This document shows positions 1 through 6,551 of a stretch of DNA of 8,144 nt, piece after piece. The stretch's first letter is position 1, and each line of letters begins with the position of its first letter. This DNA is from MedAcidi-G1 sp002713545 (GTDB lineage Bacteria; Actinomycetota; Acidimicrobiia; Acidimicrobiales; MedAcidi-G1): NCBI GenBank assembly GCA_964013895.1, contig CAXGYF010000047.1, positions 1 to 8,144 of the forward strand, given 5' to 3'. The notes under the pieces were generated by a model. The model had not been told where the DNA came from, did no database searches, and worked only from the letters and a program-made list of their open reading frames with translations. The translations under genes were made by a program, and so were the position numbers.

Positions 1-18
1 AAGATTTCTCAAGAGACA

Positions 19-861
19 TTAACCATCTAAAGGCATAACGAAAACGTTTTCCTCTCTGGAATCGCTACTAAGGATCTGAACTTCTGAAGGAGTTTCAACT
101 CCTCGTTTCAAAAGACCAAGTGCAAAGAAACCATCCCCAGTAGATACTTCACTAGTGACAGTTCCAATTTTTTCACCGCTCTGAAAAAGATACCCCTTAC
201 TGGAATCAATCTCTGCGGTCCCATTTATTTTCACAAGACGGTATGGCGTTCCACCTTTGCGGCTATCTATACGCGCAACCAACTCCTGACCCGTATAGCA
301 ACCTTTAGTGAAACTGACGGAAAAATCGTCTATTCCTAATGACGCTGAAATTGTCGATGGGTCAATTTCTTTGCCCAACTCTGGGATGCCTGCTTTTATT
401 CTCGCTTCTTCCCAAAGTTGATCATTAACGAGAGTGAATTCTTTCGGAAGAGTCTCCTTTTTGAAAATATAATCCGTGAATTCGTGGCCAAACCAAGAGT
501 ATGGAATTACTAGACAGTCAGCGAGGCCCCTCTCGATTCGAGAGTTTCCAATTTCCGTATAAAGGAAATGGTCTAAAATTTCGAATGTGCAATCGGTTCG
601 TAATAAAAATCTTTTAAGTCTGCTAAGAACTGAGTCTCCGTGACCCTTATCCACGTCAAGCAAATAATCATTTTTAGTTTGACGGGTGATTCTTAGCCAC
701 GCATCAACTTTTCCAGAAGGTTGCAGGAGAAATGTAAATCTCGATTCACCATCCAACATTCCTTCGATGTCTTGACTTAACTGCCCCTGTAGATACCTCT
801 CTGCTTCATTTCCAAAAACTCTGAGAAAATCTTTTTCACGTTTTACAACATCTAATTTCAT
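19..861 (-). CDS. ygfZ: YgfZ/CAF17-type folate-binding protein
   Basis: The 280-residue protein belongs to the YgfZ/CAF17 family, relatives of the GcvT aminomethyltransferase that bind tetrahydrofolate and help make or repair Fe-S clusters in the cytoplasm. The signature KGCYTGQE lies at residues 186-193, with the conserved Cys188. Before it come a QLSQD segment (27-31), a LQPSGKV segment (46-52) and the family stretch EARIKAGIPELGKE (152-165). Length is close to the roughly 300 residues usual for the family. The ATG at 861 is preceded by a good ribosome binding site, GAGGTGAG, at 872-865 on the minus strand. It is transcribed divergently from leuB across a 115-bp spacer. LeuB does not itself need an Fe-S cluster, but the isomerase LeuCD in the same pathway does; any link is speculative. 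The family call is firm, the exact client enzymes unknown. Confidence 0.9.
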   Translation of the reverse strand: MKLDVVKREKDFLRVFGNEAERYLQGQLSQDIEGMLDGESRFTFLLQPSGKVDAWLRITRQTKNDYLLDVDKGHGDSVLSRLKRFLLRTDCTFEILDHFLYTEIGNSRIERGLADCLVIPYSWFGHEFTDYIFKKETLPKEFTLVNDQLWEEARIKAGIPELGKEIDPSTISASLGIDDFSVSFTKGCYTGQELVARIDSRKGGTPYRLVKINGTAEIDSSKGYLFQSGEKIGTVTSEVSTGDGFFALGLLKRGVETPSEVQILSSDSREENVFVMPLDG

Positions 862-976
862 ATTCTCACCTCACACTTGTTCATAATATTGATTTTATTC
901 TCCACATAAAATCAATATGCTCGACTAGAATTTTTATCTAAGTAAAATACCCAACTCGAAGAGGCATAAATAGACA
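862..976. promoter_or_regulatory. Divergent ygfZ/leuB promoter region
   Basis: This 115-bp AT-rich spacer lies between two divergent start codons, so it should hold promoters for both directions. On the plus strand TAGAAT at 926-931 is a plausible -10 box for leuB, giving a leader of about 40 nt. Its -35 slot (near 903-908) has no good consensus and falls at the edge of the inverted repeat at 886-918. A GAAGAGG at 958-964 may be the leuB ribosome binding site, though its 12-nt spacing to the ATG is a little long. On the minus strand the ygfZ ribosome binding site is at 865-872. Promoter boxes were picked by eye and are weak. Confidence 0.5.
886..918. repeat. Perfect 13-bp inverted repeat, candidate operator
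   Basis: ATATTGATTTTAT at 886-898 is the exact reverse complement of ATAAAATCAATAT at 906-918, with a 7-nt centre (TCTCCAC). Neither strand has a T-run right after the stem, which argues against an intrinsic terminator. The position between divergent genes, next to the likely leuB -35 region, fits an operator for a dimeric regulator controlling one or both genes. A cruciform or mRNA leader hairpin is also possible. The symmetry is certain; the role is inferred. Confidence 0.6.
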
Positions 977-1954
977 ATGGTAAATCGCATAGGAGTAGTT
1001 GGCGGTGATGGAATCGGACCAGAAGTTATATCTGAGGGTCTTAAAGTCATACAGGCCTCGGGCATTAATTTAGAAACTGTCGAATACGATCTTGGCGGAG
1101 AACGATACGAACGCGATGGAACCGTTCTTCCTGAAAGCGTTCTAGAGGAATGGCGTGATTTGGATGCAATTTATTTAGGAGCAGTCGGAACACCTAATGT
1201 TCCTCCTGGCGTAATTGAGCGTGGCCTTTTATTAAAAATGCGTTTCGAACTTGATCTTTATATCAACTTAAGGCCTTTTGTGTTTCCAGAAAATAAAATT
1301 GATTTTCAGGTAGTCAGAGAAAATACTGAGGGTCCATACGCTGGCGAAGGTGGGGTTCATAGACTGGGTACACCTTATGAAATTGCCACTCAAGGGTCGG
1401 TTAACACTAGGCACGGAGTAGAAAGGGCTGTTAGGTTCGCTTTTGAACTAGCAATGGGACGGAGACGTCAACTTACAATGGTTCATAAAACGAATGTCCT
1501 CTCTTTTGCCGGCGATCTTTGGGATAGAACATTCAACGAAGTGGCTGAAGAGTATCCTGATGTTGAAACCGCCTATAACCATTGTGACGCTGCTTGTATC
1601 TACATGGTTCAGTCACCTCAGCAATACGACGTGATTGTTACCGACAATTTGTTCGGAGATATTTTAACCGATTTAGGTGGAGCGGTTTCTGGAGGTATTG
1701 GAACTGCATCATCGGCAAATCTAAATCCAAAAAAAACAGGTCCATCAATGTTCGAACCGGTTCACGGTTCTGCACCAGATATTGCAGGACAAGGTATCGC
1801 TAACCCTGTAGCTGCAATACTTTCAGGAGCTATGATGCTTGATTTTCTGGGTGAGCAAGATGCGGCAACAAAGATTACTGAAGCATGCAATCAACTAGAC
1901 CCTGAAGTCACAGGCACAGAAAGTATTGGCGACTCCATTGCCAATACTTTCTGA
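977..1954 (+). CDS. leuB: 3-isopropylmalate dehydrogenase
   Basis: The enzyme oxidatively decarboxylates 3-isopropylmalate to 2-oxoisocaproate with NAD+ in cytoplasmic leucine synthesis. The 325-residue protein starts with the family motif GDGIGPEV (10-17). It shows the substrate arginines in RFELDLYINLRP (Arg89, Arg99) and VVRENTEGPY (Arg114, Tyr121), the catalytic Lys171 in VHKTN, and metal-binding Asp204, Asp228 and Asp232 (CDAA, GDILTD). The NAD loop EPVHGSAPDIAGQGIANP (260-277) has an aspartate (Asp268) typical of NAD rather than NADP use. Length and wording match the short actinobacterial LeuB as remembered from Mycobacterium. Related beta-decarboxylating dehydrogenases (tartrate/malate, homoisocitrate) are the alternative, but the RFELD region favours LeuB. 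The last 36 bases form a strong hairpin with the stop codon. No other leucine gene is in the window. Confidence 0.9.
   Translation: MVNRIGVVGGDGIGPEVISEGLKVIQASGINLETVEYDLGGERYERDGTVLPESVLEEWRDLDAIYLGAVGTPNVPPGVIERGLLLKMRFELDLYINLRPFVFPENKIDFQVVRENTEGPYAGEGGVHRLGTPYEIATQGSVNTRHGVERAVRFAFELAMGRRRQLTMVHKTNVLSFAGDLWDRTFNEVAEEYPDVETAYNHCDAACIYMVQSPQQYDVIVTDNLFGDILTDLGGAVSGGIGTASSANLNPKKTGPSMFEPVHGSAPDIAGQGIANPVAAILSGAMMLDFLGEQDAATKITEACNQLDPEVTGTESIGDSIANTF
1917..1953 (+). repeat. Strong 14-bp hairpin over the leuB stop codon
   Basis: CAGAAAGTATTGGC at 1917-1930 is the exact reverse complement of GCCAATACTTTCTG at 1940-1953, with a 9-nt loop that can close by two more pairs (one G-U, one A-U). 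Arm 2 takes in the first two bases of the TGA stop at 1952-1954. No U-tract follows, so it is not a classical intrinsic terminator. It may stabilise the leuB mRNA 3' end, lower read-through into the hydrolase 36 bp downstream, or be a protein-binding site. The structure is seen directly; the role is inferred. Confidence 0.6.
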
Positions 1955-1989
1955 AAGATCTTCACGAGCACCTCACTATTTAATTAGTC

Positions 1990-2793
1990 ATGAGGGAAAA
2001 CATTTCTGCTAAAAATATAGATTCGGCACCGATATCCTGGCGTGAAACTGGTAAAGATGGAGAATTATTACTTTTTCTTCATGGTCTTGGCGGAAGCCGA
2101 TTCGCATGGGAGCCTCAATTGAAGGCCTTTTCAGACTCTTTCCGCTGTGTCGCCTGGGACATGCCAGGTTACGGAAACTCTCAGAGTTTAGAAAATTTGA
2201 CTTTCCACTCTCTTGTGGATTCAATAACTCATTTCTTAGACACACTCGAAGTGGAAAAAGCACATTTAATTGGACTCTCGTTCGGCGGCATGCATGCTCT
2301 ACATACTGCTATTTTGGCGCCAGAAAGAGTTTCTTCACTCGTGGTTACAGATTCCAGTCCTTCTTTTGGTTTGGACGGAACCAATCCAGAAGTTTGGGTT
2401 GAACAGCGTTTAGAACAATTAAAACTCGGGAAAGAACCAAAAGATTTTGCAGAACAAGTCTTACGTTCAATTTCTGGACCAAACTTCGAGGGCGAAGAAC
2501 TTGAAAACGCTATATACGCTTTTTCCCGTATTACCACTGAGGCCTTCGAAGCTTCCTGCCGCTGCTTAACTACTCATGATGTTATTGATGAACTATCGTC
2601 AATTAGTTCTCCAACACTCGTAATCGTCGGAGAGTTAGATAAGGAGACTCCTCCCTCTTATTCCCATTTACTGGCTAAGAAGATACCAAATGCTAATTTT
2701 TTGCAGGTAAAAGGGTCTGGTCATTTAACTCCTAGTGAAAAACCGAGTGAATTCAATTCTGCCGTTGCCTCTTTCCTCCTTTCTCTTCAATAA
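1990..2793 (+). CDS. Alpha/beta hydrolase, ester or lactone hydrolase type
   Basis: This 267-residue cytoplasmic alpha/beta-hydrolase-fold protein resembles the 3-oxoadipate enol-lactonase (PcaD) and meta-cleavage-product hydrolase group. It has the oxyanion HGLGGS (31-36), DMPGYGNS (57-64), the nucleophile elbow GLSFGG (95-100) with Ser97, the likely acid Asp217 in GELDKETP, and His245 in GSGH. The triad is intact and the length is typical. The substrate cannot be read from sequence. The ATG has no clear ribosome binding site; it follows the leuB stop by 35 bp and may depend on leuB transcription. It precedes the amidotransferase and P450 genes on the same strand, so a role with them is possible. 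The nearby aromatic operon on the other strand gives a second possible context. Confidence 0.85.
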   Translation: MRENISAKNIDSAPISWRETGKDGELLLFLHGLGGSRFAWEPQLKAFSDSFRCVAWDMPGYGNSQSLENLTFHSLVDSITHFLDTLEVEKAHLIGLSFGGMHALHTAILAPERVSSLVVTDSSPSFGLDGTNPEVWVEQRLEQLKLGKEPKDFAEQVLRSISGPNFEGEELENAIYAFSRITTEAFEASCRCLTTHDVIDELSSISSPTLVIVGELDKETPPSYSHLLAKKIPNANFLQVKGSGHLTPSEKPSEFNSAVASFLLSLQ

Positions 2794-2840
2794 GTGGTCT
2801 AGTTTTTCTATTTTCTTTACATTTGGAGTAGATTCTTTCT

Positions 2841-3533
2841 GTGAAAGCACTTGTTATCCAACATGACGAATATGGCGGACCCGGAATAGTTGGTGACAAA
2901 CTCACTGGCCTTGGTTTTGAGATTAACTCTTTTCAAGTATTGGACAATCTCTCCAATCCCGTCTCAACGCATCCTTTCCCCGACCCATTGAAATACGAAT
3001 TGCTTGTCGTTATGGGTTCCACTTGGTCTGTAAATGATCAACAAATTGAAAGTTGGATTGGACGCGAAATAGAAATGGTTAAAACTGCACACGACTCTGG
3101 GGTTAAAGTTCTTGGAATCTGTTTTGGCGGACAAGTTCTTTCTAAAGCGTTGGGCGGCAACGTAGAAAGTGCTTCTCGACCCGAAATTGGCTGGCACGAA
3201 GTTAAAGCAAATAACCCTGACAGTCCCATTAATGGCTTATGGTTTCAATGGCATTATGACAAGTTTTCCGTTCCTGACGGTGCTGAAGAACTAGCCAGAA
3301 GTGAAACTTGCACCCAGGCTTTTTCAATGGGTTCAAGTCTCGGAATTCAATTCCATCCGGAAGTTTCTTCAACTCAACTTGCGAAGTGGGTCATGATCTC
3401 AAAAGAAGAACTAACCAAAAACAACCTTGATGGAACGAAGTTGCTTGACGATACGAAAATTAATGAAGTCGAAGCATCCGTCAGGTCAGAATCTCTTTTG
3501 GATTGGCACCTTGCTGATTTGATGAAAACATGA
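2841..3533 (+). CDS. Stand-alone class I glutamine amidotransferase domain protein
   Basis: The 230-residue protein is a class I (triad) glutamine amidotransferase domain of the GMP-synthase-like kind. The nucleophile is Cys94 in GICFGGQ (92-98), with His172 and Glu174 in IQFHPE (169-174). FQWHYDKF (135-142) is also typical of free-standing members. No synthetase domain is fused and no partner synthetase is adjacent, so it may act as a gamma-glutamyl hydrolase or peptidase or transfer ammonia to an unseen partner. The start is GTG at 2841: an in-frame TAG at 2829-2831 just upstream leaves no earlier start, and the N-terminus already forms the first strand (KALVIQHDE). GGAG at 2825-2828 is the likely ribosome binding site. 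The 47-bp gap after the hydrolase is T/C-rich and featureless. The stop overlaps the P450 start by ATGA, implying translational coupling. Confidence 0.85.
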   Translation: MKALVIQHDEYGGPGIVGDKLTGLGFEINSFQVLDNLSNPVSTHPFPDPLKYELLVVMGSTWSVNDQQIESWIGREIEMVKTAHDSGVKVLGICFGGQVLSKALGGNVESASRPEIGWHEVKANNPDSPINGLWFQWHYDKFSVPDGAEELARSETCTQAFSMGSSLGIQFHPEVSSTQLAKWVMISKEELTKNNLDGTKLLDDTKINEVEASVRSESLLDWHLADLMKT

Positions 3534-4780
3534 ATGAAGTTAAGCGTGAAACGCATGGCCTGAAAATATTAGAAAATGATATCTGGGCTGAACGCATTCC
3601 TCATGAAGAGTTTAAAAAACTTAGAGAAAACTATCCTGTTGCTTGGTTCGATGAACCTGACGGCAATGCGGGCTTCTGGGCTGTTACCAGACACCCTGAC
3701 CTGGTGACCGTCCATCGTGATTTTCATACTTTTTCATCACAAATAGGTGGAACTGAACTCGAAGAGCTGGAACATGACATTGAAGCACGTGAAGCTCGGA
3801 GGACCATGCTAGAAACGGACCCCCCTGAGCACACTCGAATTCGAAGGATTACTTCAAGAGAATTCACGCGTAGGGCAATTTCTAAATGGGAAGTTCAAGC
3901 AAAATCCCTCATGGCTCAAGTGCTCGAAGAAGCAATCGAAAAGAAAAAAATAGATTTTGTTGACTCAATCTCTCGCGATCTGCCAATAAAAATGCTTACA
4001 AAGCTCCTAGGTATCCCTGAAGAAGACTCAGAAAAACTCTTTCACTGGGCTGATGCTGCGGTATACCACTCTGACCCAGATTTCACAGATCTTATTTACG
4101 ACCGTGATGACACTGACCCTTATCGACTACTCCCTTTCCGAAGCCCTTCTTCACTCAAAGTTTTTGAATACGCAAAGAAACTTGCAGAATCTAAGACAGA
4201 AAACCCTGAAGTCGACATAGTTTCCATGCTAGTAGCTTCGGATGAACTGACTGAACAGGAATTCCTGACCTTTTTTTTATTACTAGTGATTGCAGGAAAT
4301 GAAACCACGAGACATGGTCTTAGCCATGGAGCTTTGGCTTTAGCTAAATTTCCAAAGGAATTGTATCGCCTAAAAGCTGACCCTTCTTTAATCGATACTG
4401 CCACTGAAGAAATCTTAAGATGGTCCAGCCCTCAAGCACATTTTCGACGGACAGCTCTTTTCGATACGGAAATTGACGGGGTGAAAATTTCAAAAGGTGA
4501 CAAAGTAGTTACTTGGTACATATCCGCTAATTATGATGAAAAAGTATTTAACAATCCTTTTTCACTAGACGTTGCCAGAAGCCCTAATCCGCATGTGACC
4601 TTCGGAGGTGGAGGTCCACATATTTGTCTAGGTGCGTGGCTAGCCCGACTAGAAATTAAAGTTTTTCTTGAGGAACTCTCCTCTCGAGTAACCTGCATAG
4701 AGCTCGAAGATGAACCAACGCGTATTAGGTCCAATTTCATAAATGGACTGAAATCGCTACCCGTGAGTCTAGTTGTTTAG
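3530..4780 (+). CDS. Cytochrome P450, CYP125/CYP124-like
   Basis: This 416-residue soluble bacterial P450 inserts oxygen into a hydrophobic substrate using electrons from a ferredoxin/reductase pair, neither encoded here. Motifs seen are DPPEHTRIRR (97-106), the oxygen-activating I-helix AGNETT (255-260), the K-helix Glu294-x-x-Arg297, and the heme loop FGGGGPHICLG (358-368) with ligand Cys366. The loop is one residue longer between Phe and Cys than in P450cam, as in CYP124 and CYP125. GFWAVTRHPD (48-57), LFHWAD (170-175), SPNPHVTFGG (351-360) and the C-terminal RIRSNFINGLK (398-408) also recall CYP125, the sterol side-chain C26/C27 hydroxylase of mycobacteria. Sterol, branched-lipid or isoprenoid oxidation is therefore a reasonable guess, not proven. 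The start is the ATG overlapping the amidotransferase stop. There is no membrane anchor. A run of eight T at 4271-4278 lies in frame. Confidence 0.92.
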   Translation: MNEVKRETHGLKILENDIWAERIPHEEFKKLRENYPVAWFDEPDGNAGFWAVTRHPDLVTVHRDFHTFSSQIGGTELEELEHDIEAREARRTMLETDPPEHTRIRRITSREFTRRAISKWEVQAKSLMAQVLEEAIEKKKIDFVDSISRDLPIKMLTKLLGIPEEDSEKLFHWADAAVYHSDPDFTDLIYDRDDTDPYRLLPFRSPSSLKVFEYAKKLAESKTENPEVDIVSMLVASDELTEQEFLTFFLLLVIAGNETTRHGLSHGALALAKFPKELYRLKADPSLIDTATEEILRWSSPQAHFRRTALFDTEIDGVKISKGDKVVTWYISANYDEKVFNNPFSLDVARSPNPHVTFGGGGPHICLGAWLARLEIKVFLEELSSRVTCIELEDEPTRIRSNFINGLKSLPVSLVV

Positions 4781-4788
4781 CGATTTCA
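4749..4788. terminator. Inverted repeat at convergent gene ends, candidate shared terminator
   Basis: TGAAATCGCTA at 4749-4759 is the exact reverse complement of TAGCGATTTCA at 4778-4788, with an 18-nt loop. The right arm begins with the P450 stop TAG (4778-4780) and ends with the flavoprotein stop (TGA on the minus strand, 4788-4786). On the plus strand seven T (4799-4805) follow the stem after 10 nt. That is farther than in a textbook intrinsic terminator, and no T-run follows on the minus strand. With only 5 bp between the genes this is the only candidate boundary element. Confidence 0.5.
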
Positions 4789-6180
4789 CATACCCATCTT
4801 TTTTTCGGCCTCATCAAGAAGGTCTTTAATTTTTTCCTCTTCAGCAAAACCAAAAATATATCGATCTGGTCTAATTAGTACAGCATCATTACCGTTTAGA
4901 AGTAAGTCGATTTCTCTAGAATCGTCATCTAAATCTCTTTTTGAAATCGTCTGACACCAAGTTCTCGTTTTTTTTGAAGGCTGACTAGAAACTAAGTACC
5001 AATCGTTGCCACCAACACGATCTAAAAGAATTTTCTGACCCCCGTGAGACACCTCAGGTTGTCTTCCTTGATGTCCTATTCTTTCATATCCAGTATTGGA
5101 AAAAATACCCGACTTCAAAGGTGGCAATCTAGACCATTTTTCAGGATCATTTGTATCTGCTTTTGGGAAAACCGGGTCATCAGAAGCAACAAGTTCGCCA
5201 GCGTTTATAGAGAGTTTTATGCAATCCTCTACATGTGGACGTCTTTCCTCTTCATAACTTTCAAGTATTCTCTCACTTGCACCTTCTCTTATTAGTGCTT
5301 TCAATTTCCACGCAAGATTTGATGCGTCTCTTATACCAGAACACATACCTTGTCCCATAAATGGTGGCATCTGATGAGCTGCGTCACCTGCTAAAAAAAC
5401 ATTACCTAACTGCCACTTGTCTGCTATGACGGCATGGAACCTGTAAGGGGCGACCCTCACGATCTCACCCATGCTGCTATCAATCCAGTTTCCTAAAAGT
5501 TCACGAACTCTTTCAATATCTTTGAAGTCTTCAGGTTTCTCATTTTCAAATATTCTAAACTCCCATCTATGATGACCATTAGCCGATGGGACATAGGTTG
5601 AAGGGCGTTCAGAATCACATACTTGTTGGATGATTGGTGGCAATCCCGGATCTCCTTCAATCATTAAGTCGACAACAAGCCAAGTTTGGTCAAAATTAAA
5701 ATCAATTAGTTCTATACCTAGAGATTCTCGTATTTGACTTGACGCTCCATCGCAGGCAACTACGTACCTAGCATCAAGATCGCTAATGTCTCTTATTTCA
5801 GATCCCAGACTCAACTCGACATTTGACCAACGATCTATACCTTCGCGGAGAATTCGATCTAACTGTGGCTGTTGAAAAACATAATCTTCACTCCAACCTA
5901 GTATTGGATCTCTTTCAAAGTCCTCATAATCAAAAAGTTGGTTTCCTTCGTTGTCTACGAACTCCATGCCGTGACTAGGTTCAATGATTTCCGTAATTTT
6001 TTCTGATAAACCTATACCTTGGAAAATTCTCATTATTTCTGCATCTAAATGACAAGCTCTGGGCAGAGGGTATTCTGAGTTTGCTGCTTCATGGATAACG
6101 GTTTTCAGACCAGCTTGCCCAAGCAAGTTAGCCATTGTGGCACCAACTGGTCCACATCCAATTATGGCTACATCTTCCAC
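4786..6180 (-). CDS. FAD-dependent aromatic hydroxylase, MhpA/PheA-like
   Basis: This is a class A flavoprotein monooxygenase that hydroxylates aromatic rings with NAD(P)H and oxygen. It has the FAD dinucleotide motif GCGPVG (8-13), a ribose-binding Glu31, LPRACHLDAE (39-48) as in MhpA-like enzymes, the DG motif at Asp144-Gly145 (VACDGASS), and the GD motif GDAAHQMPPFMGQG (265-278) followed by RDASNLAWKL. RPDRYIFGF (437-445) near the end matches the C-terminal thioredoxin-like domain of the PheA/TfdB/MhpA group. At 464 residues it is clearly shorter than E. coli MhpA (about 554), though all FAD motifs are present. The start is GTG at 6180: an in-frame TGA at 6207-6205 leaves only seven codons upstream and no better start. 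It lies 8 bp after the cupin gene with no evident ribosome binding site, so translation is probably coupled. It likely supplies the catechol for the dioxygenase; the substrate is unknown. Confidence 0.88.
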   Translation of the reverse strand: MEDVAIIGCGPVGATMANLLGQAGLKTVIHEAANSEYPLPRACHLDAEIMRIFQGIGLSEKITEIIEPSHGMEFVDNEGNQLFDYEDFERDPILGWSEDYVFQQPQLDRILREGIDRWSNVELSLGSEIRDISDLDARYVVACDGASSQIRESLGIELIDFNFDQTWLVVDLMIEGDPGLPPIIQQVCDSERPSTYVPSANGHHRWEFRIFENEKPEDFKDIERVRELLGNWIDSSMGEIVRVAPYRFHAVIADKWQLGNVFLAGDAAHQMPPFMGQGMCSGIRDASNLAWKLKALIREGASERILESYEEERRPHVEDCIKLSINAGELVASDDPVFPKADTNDPEKWSRLPPLKSGIFSNTGYERIGHQGRQPEVSHGGQKILLDRVGGNDWYLVSSQPSKKTRTWCQTISKRDLDDDSREIDLLLNGNDAVLIRPDRYIFGFAEEEKIKDLLDEAEKKMGM

Positions 6181-6188
6181 GTTACGTT

Positions 6189-6551
6189 TTAGTGGGGGGC
6201 TTCGTCATGCCAACAGGTTGTCCCCCAAGTGATTGCAAGCATTGTGCAGTCAGTATTTGAAACTGCTCCATGCCAATGAGCTTCGTCGGGAGGTGCCACT
6301 ACTAAATGTCCCTCTTCGAGAAGGACTTCTCCAGCATCCTTTGTTCCAACTCTTCCGCGACCTTTTACAAGGAATAGGATTTGACCACCTGGGTGATGAT
6401 GCCAATTCGTAACTGCACCTTCTTTAAAATGAACAAATGCTGTATCTGGTTCTTCTTCACCGGCTGTTTCATTTAACATTTCGAGGTCAACTTGACCCGT
6501 GAATAAACCGCCGTATGTACTACTACGATCCCCTCCTGTAATTACTTTCAT
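6189..6551 (-). CDS. Small single-domain cupin, hydroxynitrile-lyase-like
   Basis: This is a 120-residue single-domain cupin. Motif 1 is NWHHHPGGQILFLVKGRG (49-66), giving likely metal ligands His51, His53 and Gln57, with Gln in place of the more common Glu. Motif 2 is GHLVVAPPDEAHWHG (81-95), giving His92. The H-x-H...Q...H set and the HWHG ending resemble the manganese cupins that include the Granulicella hydroxynitrile lyase, and cupins found beside carboxymuconolactone decarboxylases. Its reaction here is unknown; an isomerase, decarboxylase or lyase step in aromatic breakdown would fit. It sits between the FAH-family gene (4-bp ATGA overlap) and the flavoprotein (8 bp), so it is firmly part of this operon. 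A purely regulatory or sensing role cannot be excluded. Confidence 0.85.
   Translation of the reverse strand: MKVITGGDRSSTYGGLFTGQVDLEMLNETAGEEEPDTAFVHFKEGAVTNWHHHPGGQILFLVKGRGRVGTKDAGEVLLEEGHLVVAPPDEAHWHGAVSNTDCTMLAITWGTTCWHDEAPH

Noticed and set aside
1729..1736. Run of eight A in leuB (and eight T at 4271-4278 in the P450) as possible frameshift sites
   Set aside because: Both genes continue in frame through the run into conserved motifs, so no frameshift or programmed slippage is indicated.
1594..1803. Plus-strand open frame of 69 codons within leuB
   Set aside because: It lies wholly inside leuB in another frame, is rich in Arg and Cys, and shows no family motif.
977..1954. Reading leuB as a tartrate or homoisocitrate dehydrogenase belonging to the catabolic genes
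   Set aside because: The substrate-binding region around RFELD and the close similarity to actinobacterial LeuB favour leucine synthesis.
2009..2537. Open frames on both strands inside the alpha/beta hydrolase gene
   Set aside because: They are antisense or shifted readings of a gene with an intact catalytic triad and have no recognisable domain.
2794..2840. T/C-rich gap between hydrolase and amidotransferase as a terminator
   Set aside because: It is pyrimidine-rich, but I found no convincing stem before the T-runs, and the genes share strand and order.
4120..4404. Minus-strand open frame of 94 codons within the P450
   Set aside because: It is Ser-rich, antisense to the well-conserved I-helix region, and has no ribosome binding site or motif.
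5044..5295. Plus-strand open frame of 83 codons antisense to the flavoprotein
   Set aside because: Its hydrophobic, aromatic composition could suggest a small membrane protein, but it mirrors a conserved coding region and nothing independent supports it.
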